Of a DNA stretch of 64,000 nt, positions 52,690 to 62,300 are shown piece after piece. The notes beneath the pieces were generated by a model. It did not search any database and was not told the DNA's origin. It worked only from the letters and a program-made list of their open reading frames with translations. Position 1 is the first letter of the stretch; every line of letters begins with the position of its first letter. A program made the position numbers and the translations under genes. Source of the stretch: Ruminococcus sp. FMBCY1 (GTDB lineage: Bacteria; Bacillota; Clostridia; Oscillospirales; Acutalibacteraceae); contig NZ_CP074197.1 of NCBI RefSeq assembly GCF_023921805.1, positions 744,001 through 808,000 of the forward strand, read 5' to 3'.

Positions 52690-53259
52690 TTAGTTTTCGT
52701 AAGTTTTAATAACCTGCATTGCAATCTGCATTTTGCTCATTCTCATATCCATCGCCTGTTTTTCAAGGTAGCGATGCGCTTCCTGTTCTGTCATATTAAG
52801 GCAGGTAATAAGCAGAAGCTTGGCTCTGTTTATTATCTTCATATCCTCCACAATATGGCGGAGCTTTTCATTTTCCTCGTTTACGGTCAACATTCTCATT
52901 CTGAAACATTCCGTAAACTGCAAATAGTGATGAAACAAATGCTTATTAATAGGTTTGGCTATTACAAGCACACCGTGCTCGGTCAAAGCATCGTTTACAT
53001 CGTCTGCGTTTTTTTGAGGAACAATAATAACCACGCTTGAACGGGTTACTCTCGCAAAATGCATGGAAAGCTCAATACCGCTTTCCTCAGCAAGAGGTGC
53101 ATTAATACAGATAAGGTCAAACTCATCGTTCTCAACAAGTTTTTTTGCTGTTTTAGAATTATCAGCAATAGAAATCTGCGTAAAATACTCAATTTTAAGC
53201 AGCTGTGAAAGAGCCTCGGCACTTTGCACAGAGTGAGAAATAATTAAAGCTTTTTTCAT
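52690..53259 (-). CDS. ANTAR-domain RNA-binding regulator with degenerate receiver
   Basis: 189 residues. N-terminal 120: a response-regulator-like fold, but the phosphoacceptor Asp is replaced (DLICINAPLAEESGIEL has Asn) and the acidic pair after strand 1 is missing (SHSVQSA). C-terminal 60: the ANTAR helices (ENEKLRHIVEDMKIINRAKL, then MTEQEAHRYLEKQAMDMRMS), which bind paired RNA hairpins and prevent termination, as in AmiR and NasR. Its control is therefore by ligand or partner, not by phosphorylation. It sits 32 bases upstream of carA. Confidence 0.85.
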   Translation of the reverse strand: MKKALIISHSVQSAEALSQLLKIEYFTQISIADNSKTAKKLVENDEFDLICINAPLAEESGIELSMHFARVTRSSVVIIVPQKNADDVNDALTEHGVLVIAKPINKHLFHHYLQFTECFRMRMLTVNEENEKLRHIVEDMKIINRAKLLLITCLNMTEQEAHRYLEKQAMDMRMSKMQIAMQVIKTYEN

Positions 53260-53338
53260 AACCTTATCACCTCAGTCACTTATCTTCAACATCATATTTT
53301 ACAAGATTTCGGAGTATTCTAATTTACATAAAGGAATT

Positions 53339-53367
53339 ATAATATATTTTTTTATTAATTTCGACAA
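53339..53367 (-). promoter_or_regulatory. Probable promoter of the ANTAR-car-pyrG-dapL unit
   Basis: Minus strand TTGTCG (53367-53362), 17 bases, TATTAT (53344-53339). About 80 bases before the ANTAR gene start. Confidence 0.6.
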
Positions 53368-53435
53368 TTACAATTCTTGTATCGCAAAATAGTTACATAA
53401 AAATTAAAAAATGATGAAAATTATAAAGTATTTAC

Positions 53436-53470
53436 AAAAAGGCTGTTTCATTTGTGAAGATGAAACAGCC
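53436..53470 (-). terminator. Terminator of the ABC importer operon
   Basis: Minus strand GGCTGTTTCAT pairs with ATGAAACAGCC, followed by TTTTT. Located just past the ATPase gene. Confidence 0.88.
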
Positions 53471-53518
53471 CCGTTGCTGTGAAATAAAATTTTAATCAAA
53501 TTTGACAAAAACAAAATC

Positions 53519-54331
53519 TTATTCTTCGCCTTTGCTCAAAAGCATTCTGTCATTTTCAAGTTTAGAACCGCTCGCCTTTTCAAACTTCTGCAAGAGGTCG
53601 TCAACGGTGAGTTTTTTCTTTTCTTCACCTGAAATATCAAGTATAACCTTTCCGTTGCCCATCATAATAAGGCGGTTACCGTGCACAATCGCATCGTGCA
53701 TATTATGTGTAACCATAAGGGCTGTAAGGTTATTTTCGGCAATAATCTTATCGCTCAGTTCAAGCACCTTTGCCGCAGTCTTAGGGTCAAGCGCCGCTGT
53801 ATGCTCGTCAAGAAGCAAAAGTTTAGGCTTATTGATTGTAGCCATTAAAAGGGTGATTGCCTGACGCTGTCCGCCCGAAAGAAGACCTACCTTTGATGTC
53901 ATTCTGTCCTCAAGACCGAGTTCAAACTGCTTTAAAAGTGTTCTGTATTCTTCTTTTTCGGATTTCTTAACGCCCCAGCTAAGACCTCTTTTCTTGCCTC
54001 TTCTTGCCGCAAGAGCAAGGTTTTCCAAAATTTCCATATCGGCAACAGTACCTGTCATAGGGTCTTGGAAAACTCTGCCGAGATACTTTGCCCTTTTATG
54101 CTCGGGAAGTCCCGTTACATCTACTCCGTCAATAAGAATCTGACCGCTGTCAACAGGCCATACACCGGCAACGGCATTAAGTGTAGTTGACTTACCCGCA
54201 CCGTTGCCGCCGATTATTGTACAGAAATCGCCTTCGTTTAAGTGAAGTGTTACACCGTCAAGTGCGACCTTCTCATTTATTGTGCCTTTATTAAAGGTTT
54301 TGTGAATATTAATAATATCAAGCATTGTCAC
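53519..54331 (-). CDS. ABC transporter ATP-binding protein (TrpZ-like, COG1101)
   Basis: 270 residues. Walker A GGNGAGKSTTLNAVAG, signature LLSGGQRQAITLLMA, Walker B LLLLDEHTAALDPKTA and a switch His. It energises uptake with the permease gene overlapping its start. Domain order and neighbours match the three-gene importers for amino acids such as tryptophan or related small molecules. Confidence 0.9.
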   Translation of the reverse strand: MTMLDIINIHKTFNKGTINEKVALDGVTLHLNEGDFCTIIGGNGAGKSTTLNAVAGVWPVDSGQILIDGVDVTGLPEHKRAKYLGRVFQDPMTGTVADMEILENLALAARRGKKRGLSWGVKKSEKEEYRTLLKQFELGLEDRMTSKVGLLSGGQRQAITLLMATINKPKLLLLDEHTAALDPKTAAKVLELSDKIIAENNLTALMVTHNMHDAIVHGNRLIMMGNGKVILDISGEEKKKLTVDDLLQKFEKASGSKLENDRMLLSKGEE

Positions 54332-55298
54332 TGCCTCCGTTTGCCTTGTTAGCTTTTAAATTCATTTTAGCTACCTTTTTAAAGGAGGTTTTACTCTTCT
54401 TTTGTAAATAAGGTACTGCAAGGAAGATTGCAACTATAATTGCTGTGAAGAGCTTTGTATCATCTGTCGGCATCTTGAGCCAAAGAACAATACCCATTGC
54501 AATATAATAAAGAATACCGCCCACAATAACGAAGAGCATTTTTACAACAAAGTTCATACGCTTACGGAAGATAGCCTCGCCGAGGACTTCACCGATAATA
54601 ACTGCGGCAAGACCGATTACGATAGCGCCTCTGCCCATATTGATGTCTGCAAAGCCCTGGTACTGTGCAAAAAGTGAGCCTGCAAGAGCAACAAGACCGT
54701 TTGAAAGCGCAAGTGCAATTACCTTTGCAACATTAATATTAATGCCCTGAGCCTTACTCATTGCAGGGTTTGAACCTGTTGAGCGGATTGTAGAGCCCTG
54801 CTCAGTACCGAAGTACCAATACATAGCCGCAATAACAATGGCCGCAATGGCAAGTCCGATAATAATTGAAAGATTGATGTCGCTTGCGGAAATAACAAGC
54901 GCATAGTTTCTATAACTTACAGGTAAGTTTGATTTACCCATTATATTCAAATTGATTGAATACAGTGCTATCTGTGTGAGAATACCTGCGAGTATGTCAG
55001 GAATACCGAGCAAGGTATGCAATAGTCCTGTGATAAGTCCTGCCGCAATGCCTGCGAGAATAGCTACAATGAGCGCCACCCATACAGAACAGCCATTGAT
55101 AAGCAATATTGCCGTAACAGCGCCGCCTGTGGCAAACGAACCGTCTACGCTAAGGTCGGCAAAGTTTAAAAGTTTGTAGGTGATAAATACACCAAGTCCC
55201 ATAAGTCCCCAGATAATACCCTGTGCAATGTTACCCGGCAAAGCCGCAACAAAATTGGCAGGATTAAGAGAACCAAAGTATTCTGCTAAAAATTCCAT
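54318..55298 (-). CDS. ABC transporter permease (TrpY-like, COG4120)
   Basis: 326 residues from ATG at 55298 (GGTGG upstream). About nine membrane helices of the branched-chain permease type (FADLSVDGSFATGGAVTAIL, then GRGAIVIGLAAVIIGEVLG). Overlaps the ATPase gene. With the lipoprotein binding protein it forms the channel of an importer. Confidence 0.9.
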   Translation of the reverse strand: MEFLAEYFGSLNPANFVAALPGNIAQGIIWGLMGLGVFITYKLLNFADLSVDGSFATGGAVTAILLINGCSVWVALIVAILAGIAAGLITGLLHTLLGIPDILAGILTQIALYSINLNIMGKSNLPVSYRNYALVISASDINLSIIIGLAIAAIVIAAMYWYFGTEQGSTIRSTGSNPAMSKAQGININVAKVIALALSNGLVALAGSLFAQYQGFADINMGRGAIVIGLAAVIIGEVLGEAIFRKRMNFVVKMLFVIVGGILYYIAMGIVLWLKMPTDDTKLFTAIIVAIFLAVPYLQKKSKTSFKKVAKMNLKANKANGGSDNA

Positions 55299-55323
55299 AA
55301 GAACCACCAATACATAAAAGATT

Positions 55324-55347
55324 GGGGTGTCGTTTTATCGGCACCCC
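55324..55347 (-). terminator. Hairpin between substrate-binding protein and permease genes
   Basis: Minus strand GGGGTGCCG pairs with CGACACCCC, followed by a short T-rich stretch. Probably a partial terminator or RNA-stabilising hairpin that gives more binding protein than permease. Confidence 0.7.
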
Positions 55348-55389
55348 ACCGTTTTTTAATTTAAAATTAAGGTAATTATATAAGGATAA

Positions 55390-56400
55390 TTATTCCTCAA
55401 TAGCCTCGTAATCTGACGGAACTGTGATTCCGTAAGCATCGCAACGGCTCTTTACATACTTCTTTGTTACACTTGGAGCTGACTCAACCTTTAATGAAGT
55501 AATGTCTGCGCCGTTTACAAGAATGTCGTAAGCCATTTCGCCTGTTTTCTGACCAAGCTCATAGTAGCTGATTGAAAGTGTTGCAACACCGCAGCCCTTA
55601 CAAATACCCTCTTCACCTGCAATGATAGGTGTTTTGGACGCTGATGCTGTGTTGTCTATAATACCTGTGTTGGATGCTGCTGTGTTATCTGTCGGAAGAT
55701 AGAGAACATCGCTCTCGTCACAAGCTGTCTTTGCTACAGCCGCAACATCGTTTGAATCTGCAAATGAATATGTCTTTACAGTGTAGCCCGCACTCTCAAA
55801 GAAAGGTGTGATTGTATCGCTCTGATATTTTGAGTTAGCCTCTGCCGAGCAATAGAGAATACCGATTGTTTTAGCGTCAGGGAAAAGTTCCTTGAGCATA
55901 TCAGCCTGCTTGTCAAGCGGAGCAAGGTCTGTTGTACCGGATACATTCATACCTGAAACGCCTGTCCACTCTGCCATATCAAGAGCTGTGCCGTAGTCTG
56001 TAATCGAAGTACCGAGAATAGGAATAGACGGTGTTGCCGTGTATGCAGCCTGAAGAGCCGCAGTACCGTTACCGAGAATAAGGTCATAATTTGAAGAAAC
56101 AAACTGGTTACAGATTGTAGCGCAAGTAGCCGAATCGCCCTGTGCGTTCTGCTCGTCAAACTTAACCTTGTCTGCGCCGAGTTTTTCAGTAAGAGTGTCT
56201 TTAAAGCCCTTAGTTGCGGCGTCAAGAGCCTCGTGCTGAACAAGCTGACAAATACCGATATTATATACTTTGTTTGCATCTGCCTGTGAAGGAGCAGCTG
56301 TTGAAGTTGTTGATGAAGTACCGCCTGTACAGCCTGCGAGTGCAGCTGTTACTGTAAGCGCTGCTGTTGCGGTTGCCAAAATTCTTTTTGTCATTTTCAT
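55390..56400 (-). CDS. ABC transporter substrate-binding lipoprotein (TrpX-like, COG2984)
   Basis: 336 residues from ATG at 56400 (GGGAGGA, nine bases before); the in-frame upstream codons are not part of it. Signal peptide MKMTKRILATATAALTVTAA then the lipobox LAGC (Cys lipidation), a Ser/Thr linker, and the two-lobed binding fold (NIGICQLVQHEALDAATKGF, NDVLYLPTDNTAASN-like region). First gene of the importer unit; tyrosine or tryptophan are possible ligands by family analogy. Confidence 0.9.
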   Translation of the reverse strand: MKMTKRILATATAALTVTAALAGCTGGTSSTTSTAAPSQADANKVYNIGICQLVQHEALDAATKGFKDTLTEKLGADKVKFDEQNAQGDSATCATICNQFVSSNYDLILGNGTAALQAAYTATPSIPILGTSITDYGTALDMAEWTGVSGMNVSGTTDLAPLDKQADMLKELFPDAKTIGILYCSAEANSKYQSDTITPFFESAGYTVKTYSFADSNDVAAVAKTACDESDVLYLPTDNTAASNTGIIDNTASASKTPIIAGEEGICKGCGVATLSISYYELGQKTGEMAYDILVNGADITSLKVESAPSVTKKYVKSRCDAYGITVPSDYEAIEE

Positions 56401-56570
56401 AAAAATTCGTCCTCCCGTTTTCACTTTAGCACTTAAACAAACATACGCTTTAAAGTTTTTATGCGTTAAAGTGAATATCATATATAGTATTATATACCTA
56501 TTAAACGAATTTTGCAATAGCTAAAAGGTGAATTTATATGTTTTCGATAGTGATATTATAAAGAATTTGT

Positions 56571-59500
56571 TTATTTTACCGCTACATTTTCATCACCAAG
56601 CTGATGTTTAAGCTCTTTTATCATAACATCATTAAGGCTCACCCACATATTTGCAGGGGCTTTTACCTTGCGTTTTGAATCGGTAAGATAAAAAATAATC
56701 GGTGTTCTGCCGTCGAAAATATCCGTAACTCTCTTTGCTCGACGGTACATATCCGTATTAAGGTCATCAATTCTCAAATAAAGTGCCTGCGGTACATAAG
56801 GCTTTTGATATGCGCTTTTATGTTCTGCCGCTGCCCTGTTTTGTTCGTAATTTGCGGCAGACATATTTTTACATTCCTCATTATTAAAGGCTTTTGCAAT
56901 GCTGTCGCAAATTATTTTCGGTTCTTCGTTTTCTTTAAAATTCAATGTGCCTTTTATAATAACGGGTATGTTTTCATTTAAAAGAATAGTGCTTTTTTCA
57001 TACACATTCGGAAAAACAACCGCTTCCATTATGCCGTACTTATCTTCTACATTTATAAAAGCCATAAGTTTGTTGCTTTTGGTAAGTTGAGTTTTCACTT
57101 TGGAAATAATACCTACAATCAGCACTTTCTTGCCGTCGGGATAGCGTCCTGTTTCGTCATTTATAATTTCACCTATTCTGTCGGCTTTCATTCTCTCGGA
57201 ATAAAGGCTGTAATTATCGGCAGGGTGGCCGCTTAGGTATATGCCTGCTATTTCCTTTTCCATTCTCAAAAGCTCATCAGTCGAAAATTCTTTCAAATCA
57301 GGCAGTTGGGGTTCTGATGTAGCCTTTGTACTGTCGTCACCCATATCAAAAAACGAAAGCTGTCCGCCTTGATTCTTTTTAGCCTCATATTCAACATCGT
57401 CAAGCACGGTTTTGCTTATTGCAAGCAGTTGCCTGCGGTTAGCGCCAAGTCCGTCAAGCGCACCGCACTTTATAAGACTTTCTATAGCACGGCTGTTCAT
57501 ATTTTTGCCGCAAAGTCTTTTACAAAAATCGTAAAGGCTTGTATAAGGCTTTAATCTGCGCTCTTTAATTATCTGATCAATAAAAGCTCTGCCGAGATTT
57601 TTGATTGCAAGCAATCCGTAGCGTATATTGTTACCGCTGACAGTAAAGCCGAGATCGCTTTCGTTTACACTCGGAGGCAAAACTTTTATTCCGAGCCGCT
57701 GACATTCGCCTATATATGCTGCAAGTTTGTTTTGGTTATCAAGTACACTTGTGAGCAATGCCGCCATATACTCCTGCGGATAATGACATTTTAAATATGC
57801 GGTTTTGTATGAAATCATAGAATATGCCGCTGCGTGTGACTTATTGAAAGCGTAAGAAGCAAAACTTTCGATCTCATCATAAATTGAATTGGCGATTTTC
57901 TCGTCAATACCTCTGCGAATACAACCGTCAACAATTACTTTGCCGTTTTCATCTGTAATGCCGTGAAGAAAAATCTCTCTTTGCTTTGCCATTTCTGCGG
58001 CTTTCTTTTTACTCATGGCACGGCGAACAATATCCGCTCTGCCAAGACTGAAACCTGCAAGCACTCTTAAAATCTGCATCACCTGTTCCTGATAGACAAT
58101 ACAGCCGTAGGTAACCTCAAGTATAGGCTTTAATAACGGGTGCTTATAGGTAATGTGCGATGGATTGTGGCGGCAGTCGATGTAACGGGGAATACTGTCC
58201 ATAGGTCCGGGTCGATAAAGCGAAACCACGGCGATTAAATCCTCGATCGAATCGGGCTTTAGTCGCATAAGAACATTTTTCATACCCTGGCTTTCAAACT
58301 GAAACACACCCTCCGTATTGCCTTGAGAAATCATAGCAAAAACTTTTTCGTCTTTATCGTTTATATTATCGGGATTGTACTCGGGATGATTTTTTCGTAT
58401 CTGTTTATCCGCATAGTCAATTACCGTAAGATTGCGAAGTCCGAGAAAGTCCATTTTGAGCAAACCGAGCTCCTCAAGTGTGGTCATGGTAAACTGTGTT
58501 ACCACATTGTCATCATTTTTTGAAAGCGGAACATAGTCAGATACGGGACGGTCGGTAATTACTACACCTGCGGCGTGCATTGTAGCGTGTCTTGGCATTC
58601 CCTCAATGCTCTTTGCAATGTCAAGCAATTGCTTTGTCTGTTCGTCCTCTTCATAGCGATGTCTTAATTCGGGACTTGCCTTGAGTGCGGAATCTATAGT
58701 AACCTTTAATTCCATAGGTACAAGTTTGGCAACCGAATCAACGGTGGCATACGGAATTGCAAGCACTCTGCCAACATCTCTTATAGCGCCTCTTGCCGCC
58801 ATAGTACCGAATGATATAATCTGCGCAACTCTGTCCGTGCCGTATTTACGCACTACATAGTCAATTACTTCTCCTCGGCGCTCGGTACAGAAATCAACAT
58901 CAAAGTCAGGCATACTTACACGCTCAGGGTTTAAAAATCTTTCAAAAAGAAGATTATACTTGATCGGATCTATCGCTGTAATTCCTATGCAATAGGCACA
59001 AAGCGAACCTGCACCCGAACCTCTGCCGGGTCCGACAGGGATTTTTTCACTCTTTGCATACTGTACAAAATCATTTACGATAAGGTAATAATCGACAAAA
59101 CCCATTTTTGAAACAGTTGCAAGTTCGTATTCAAGTCGGTCAATCAAAGACTTATCGGGATTTTCTCCGTAATGTCTGTAAAGGCCCTCATAGCATTTTC
59201 GGCGAAAATACTCGTAATGATCTTCGTTATTCGGCACATCAAATCGTGGCAGTTTACGCACGCCGAACTCAAACTCAACATTACAGCGGTCGGCAATTTT
59301 CTGTGTATTATCATATGCCTGCGGCAGATTTGGAAAGAGTGAGCGCATTTCTTCCTCTGTTTTAAGGTAAAACTCGCTCGTTTTAAACTCCATTCTGTCC
59401 ACATCATTTACCGTCTTATTGGTCTGGATACAAAGCAAAATACTGTGCGTAAAGCTGTCCTTTTTATCTATATAATGGCTGTCGTTTGTAACCACAAGTT

Positions 59501-60092
59501 CGGCGCCGATTTCTTCGGCAATGCGAATAAGCTGCGGATTAATTCGTTTTTGCTCCTCTATGCCGTGGTCCTGAAGTTCTATAAAAAAGTTATCCTTACC
59601 GAAAAGCGATTGATAAAAAAGAGCCTTCTGCTTTGCTCCGTCATAGTTTCCGTCAAGCAGATTCTGCGGAATTTCACCGGCAAGACAGGCAGAAAGGCAG
59701 ATTAGACCCTTGTGATATTCTTTCAAAAGCTCATCGTCAATTCTCGGCTTTGAATAAAAGCCCTCGGTAAAACCTTTTGAAACAAGTTTAATTAAATTTT
59801 GATAGCCCTCGTTATTTTCGCAAAGCAGCACCATATGATAATACTTTTCATACGCCGAAGTTTTGTCAAAACGAGAGTGCGGCGCAACATAAACTTCACA
59901 GCCGATAACAGGCTTTATCCCCTGCTTTTTACAGGCACGGTAAAAGTCAATGACGCCGTACATTACACCGTGGTCGGTAATGGCAAGAGCGGTTTGTCCC
60001 TTTTCCTTTGCCGATTCCACAAGTTTGTTTATTCTGCTTGCTCCGTCAAGCAAGCTGTATTCGGTATGATTATGAAGATGTGTAAAAGCCAT
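56571..60092 (-). CDS. dnaE: DNA polymerase III alpha subunit (DnaE1 type)
   Basis: 1173 residues, normal for DnaE. N-terminal PHP domain (HLHNHTEYSLLDGASRINK, EVYVAPHSRF); polymerase palm with GPGRGSGAGSLCAY and MPDFDVDFCTERRGEV (catalytic Asp pair); later helix-hairpin-helix and OB-fold (near VGIISKVKTQLTKSNKLMAF). The main replicative polymerase or its helper in Firmicutes that also have PolC. It follows xseA with a two-base gap. Confidence 0.96.
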   Translation of the reverse strand: MAFTHLHNHTEYSLLDGASRINKLVESAKEKGQTALAITDHGVMYGVIDFYRACKKQGIKPVIGCEVYVAPHSRFDKTSAYEKYYHMVLLCENNEGYQNLIKLVSKGFTEGFYSKPRIDDELLKEYHKGLICLSACLAGEIPQNLLDGNYDGAKQKALFYQSLFGKDNFFIELQDHGIEEQKRINPQLIRIAEEIGAELVVTNDSHYIDKKDSFTHSILLCIQTNKTVNDVDRMEFKTSEFYLKTEEEMRSLFPNLPQAYDNTQKIADRCNVEFEFGVRKLPRFDVPNNEDHYEYFRRKCYEGLYRHYGENPDKSLIDRLEYELATVSKMGFVDYYLIVNDFVQYAKSEKIPVGPGRGSGAGSLCAYCIGITAIDPIKYNLLFERFLNPERVSMPDFDVDFCTERRGEVIDYVVRKYGTDRVAQIISFGTMAARGAIRDVGRVLAIPYATVDSVAKLVPMELKVTIDSALKASPELRHRYEEDEQTKQLLDIAKSIEGMPRHATMHAAGVVITDRPVSDYVPLSKNDDNVVTQFTMTTLEELGLLKMDFLGLRNLTVIDYADKQIRKNHPEYNPDNINDKDEKVFAMISQGNTEGVFQFESQGMKNVLMRLKPDSIEDLIAVVSLYRPGPMDSIPRYIDCRHNPSHITYKHPLLKPILEVTYGCIVYQEQVMQILRVLAGFSLGRADIVRRAMSKKKAAEMAKQREIFLHGITDENGKVIVDGCIRRGIDEKIANSIYDEIESFASYAFNKSHAAAYSMISYKTAYLKCHYPQEYMAALLTSVLDNQNKLAAYIGECQRLGIKVLPPSVNESDLGFTVSGNNIRYGLLAIKNLGRAFIDQIIKERRLKPYTSLYDFCKRLCGKNMNSRAIESLIKCGALDGLGANRRQLLAISKTVLDDVEYEAKKNQGGQLSFFDMGDDSTKATSEPQLPDLKEFSTDELLRMEKEIAGIYLSGHPADNYSLYSERMKADRIGEIINDETGRYPDGKKVLIVGIISKVKTQLTKSNKLMAFINVEDKYGIMEAVVFPNVYEKSTILLNENIPVIIKGTLNFKENEEPKIICDSIAKAFNNEECKNMSAANYEQNRAAAEHKSAYQKPYVPQALYLRIDDLNTDMYRRAKRVTDIFDGRTPIIFYLTDSKRKVKAPANMWVSLNDVMIKELKHQLGDENVAVK

Positions 60093-60094
60093 AG

Positions 60095-61309
60095 TTATTC
60101 ACCACATACCTTTGCGTTTATTTTACCGTCACTCAAAATAACAGTGAAATCGTCGCCGTCTTTAAGCTGTTTTGATGAGGTAATGATTTTTTCGTCCTTT
60201 TCGGCGATTGCATAACCACGATTCAATACATTAAGCGGATTCAAACCGTCAAGTTTGCCCTTTGCGACAATAAGCTTATTTTCTTTATCAGAAATATAAA
60301 TATTCATAAACCGTGTCAGCTTTTCGCTCTTTGCCGAAAGCTGTTTTTCAAGCTGTTCCGCTTTGAGCTTTGGCGATGACGCAGACATTCTCCTCTGCTG
60401 ATTTTCAAGTCTTAACTGCGCCGTTTTTATCTTTCTGTCAAGCATAGCTGATATATATTGCTTTTGCTTAAAATAGTAAGACATAAGCTCCTGCCTGTCG
60501 GGTACGGCAAGTTCTGCCGCGGCAGACGGAGTAGAGGCACGAACATCGGCGACAAAGTCACAGACAGTAAAATCTGTTTCGTGTCCCACACCAGAAATTA
60601 TGGGAGTTTCGCAATTATAGACCGCATACGCAAGTTGTTCGTCATTAAACGCCCATAAGTCTTCGGCAGAACCGCCGCCTCTGCCTATGATAACCACATC
60701 GGCAATCTTGCTTGCACTGAATTTATTTACGGCACGCACAAGCTGCTCGGGCGCACTTTCTCCCTGAACAAGCACAGGTGCGAGCACTATATCCGCACTC
60801 GGAAATCTTCGTCTGATAATATTCGTTATATCCTGAACCGCCGCACCCGTGGGAGAAGTTATGACACCGATTGTTTTAGGAAATTTCGGCAGCGGCTTTT
60901 TATGCGCATTGTCAAACAGTCCTTTTTGAGCAAGGCTCTTTTTAAGCTGTTCAAAAGCAAGCGTAAGCGCACCCACACCGTCTGGCTGCATATCTTCAAT
61001 ATAAAGCTGATACCTGCCGCTCGGCTCATATACAGAAATTCTGCCACGACAAATTACTTTCATTCCGTTTTCAAGGCGGAACCTAAGTCGTCTTGCGTTG
61101 CCTGCAAACATAACGGCACTTATAACTGAATTGCTGTCTTTAAGCGAAAGGTAAATGTGACCGCTGCGTTGGTGCACGGTAAGATTAGAGATTTCACCCG
61201 TTACAAGCACAAACTGCAAACTGCCGTCATTCTCGATAATTGACTTTATATAAAAATTTATTTGTGAAACAGAAAGCACTCTCGGCTTTTGAATCTGCGG
61301 TGAATACAT
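60095..61309 (-). CDS. xseA: Exodeoxyribonuclease VII large subunit
   Basis: 404 residues. N-terminal OB-fold (VSQINFYIKSIIENDGSLQF, GEISNLTVHQRSGHIYLSLK); catalytic part GVITSPTGAAVQDI, IGRGGGSAEDLWAFND and GVGHETDFT; a coiled coil (about 270-350) and a C-terminal beta part. It degrades single-stranded DNA with the small subunit XseB. No xseB is seen next to it, though that gene usually follows. Confidence 0.94.
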   Translation of the reverse strand: MYSPQIQKPRVLSVSQINFYIKSIIENDGSLQFVLVTGEISNLTVHQRSGHIYLSLKDSNSVISAVMFAGNARRLRFRLENGMKVICRGRISVYEPSGRYQLYIEDMQPDGVGALTLAFEQLKKSLAQKGLFDNAHKKPLPKFPKTIGVITSPTGAAVQDITNIIRRRFPSADIVLAPVLVQGESAPEQLVRAVNKFSASKIADVVIIGRGGGSAEDLWAFNDEQLAYAVYNCETPIISGVGHETDFTVCDFVADVRASTPSAAAELAVPDRQELMSYYFKQKQYISAMLDRKIKTAQLRLENQQRRMSASSPKLKAEQLEKQLSAKSEKLTRFMNIYISDKENKLIVAKGKLDGLNPLNVLNRGYAIAEKDEKIITSSKQLKDGDDFTVILSDGKINAKVCGE

Positions 61310-61361
61310 CTCTTTACCTCCCGCTGATGAAGTATTTTAATATTTTACACTTATAATCGTC

Positions 61362-62300
61362 TTAGATTTCCGTATATTTCTTATATGCCAAATACGCAAT
61401 ACCCGCTGCGTTATCGGCGGAATATTCGGGTTTTGCAAATGTAGCGCCGAATTTCTCGGTCAGAGCATTTCTTATAATGGAATTTGACATTACTCCGCCC
61501 GCAAAAATCACAGGCAAATTGCCGAATTGCTCGAACAATTTTTCAGTCATTTTTTCAAGCGTAGCCTGAATAAAAGCAAGGCAAAAAGCAGCGATTTTTT
61601 CTTTGCTTTCGCCGTTATCAAGCATTTTTTTACACTGATTTTCAAGTCCGCTCAAACAGCAATCGGCGCCCTTAAGAGTAGGACGAACTTTGAATTTTTC
61701 TGTATTATTAAGCGCAAGCTGTTCAAGCTGCGGACCGCACGGAAATTTTAAACCGAGCATAAGCCCCACTCTGTCAACTGCCTGTCCGGCATTTAAGTCA
61801 AGTGTTTTTGCAGTCTCTTTAACGGCAAACGAGCTTGTACTGCCCTTTGCGAGCACCGCCTCCGTTGTGCCTCCGCTTATATGAAATGCTAAAAATTCTT
61901 TTTCAAACAAATCTTCTCTTGCGGCTGAAAACAGTGCTGCGGCAATATGCCCCTCCTGATGTGAAAATGTCAGGAGAGGCTTTTTTATTACTGCCGATAT
62001 AATTCTTGCTGTGTTTTCTCCGACCGTAAAGCACGGCATATATGAGCCGTCAACCGGACGGGGGCGTGTTGATACGCCTAATGCAGACACACCCGACAAG
62101 TCAACTTCCTTTGCAATGTCCTCAACAAGAGTGTGAAGCTGTTGTGTGTGATGAAAAACCGCATCGCTCTGTCTTAAGCCGAGCTGTCCCTGTTTTACGG
62201 GCAAAAGCTGCTTTCGCTGTAGCATTTCGCCGTTTTCGCTGTTATATACCGCAACCGAAGTTGTGTAGTTAGAGGTATCTATACCAAGGAAAAGGCTCAT
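61362..62300 (-). CDS. Kae1/TsaD-like (peptidase M22 fold) protein
   Basis: 312 residues. Starts with the ASKHA phosphate-binding loop LGIDTSNYTTSVAV and has HQEGHIAAAL (metal-binding His pair), HISGGTTEAVL, then CCLSGLENQCKK and FAGGVMSNSIIR. It is shorter than and distinct from TsaD proper. In Clostridia such a paralogue often sits near nusB and xseA; its substrate is unknown. Its start overlaps the nusB stop by one base. Confidence 0.85.
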   Translation of the reverse strand: MSLFLGIDTSNYTTSVAVYNSENGEMLQRKQLLPVKQGQLGLRQSDAVFHHTQQLHTLVEDIAKEVDLSGVSALGVSTRPRPVDGSYMPCFTVGENTARIISAVIKKPLLTFSHQEGHIAAALFSAAREDLFEKEFLAFHISGGTTEAVLAKGSTSSFAVKETAKTLDLNAGQAVDRVGLMLGLKFPCGPQLEQLALNNTEKFKVRPTLKGADCCLSGLENQCKKMLDNGESKEKIAAFCLAFIQATLEKMTEKLFEQFGNLPVIFAGGVMSNSIIRNALTEKFGATFAKPEYSADNAAGIAYLAYKKYTEI

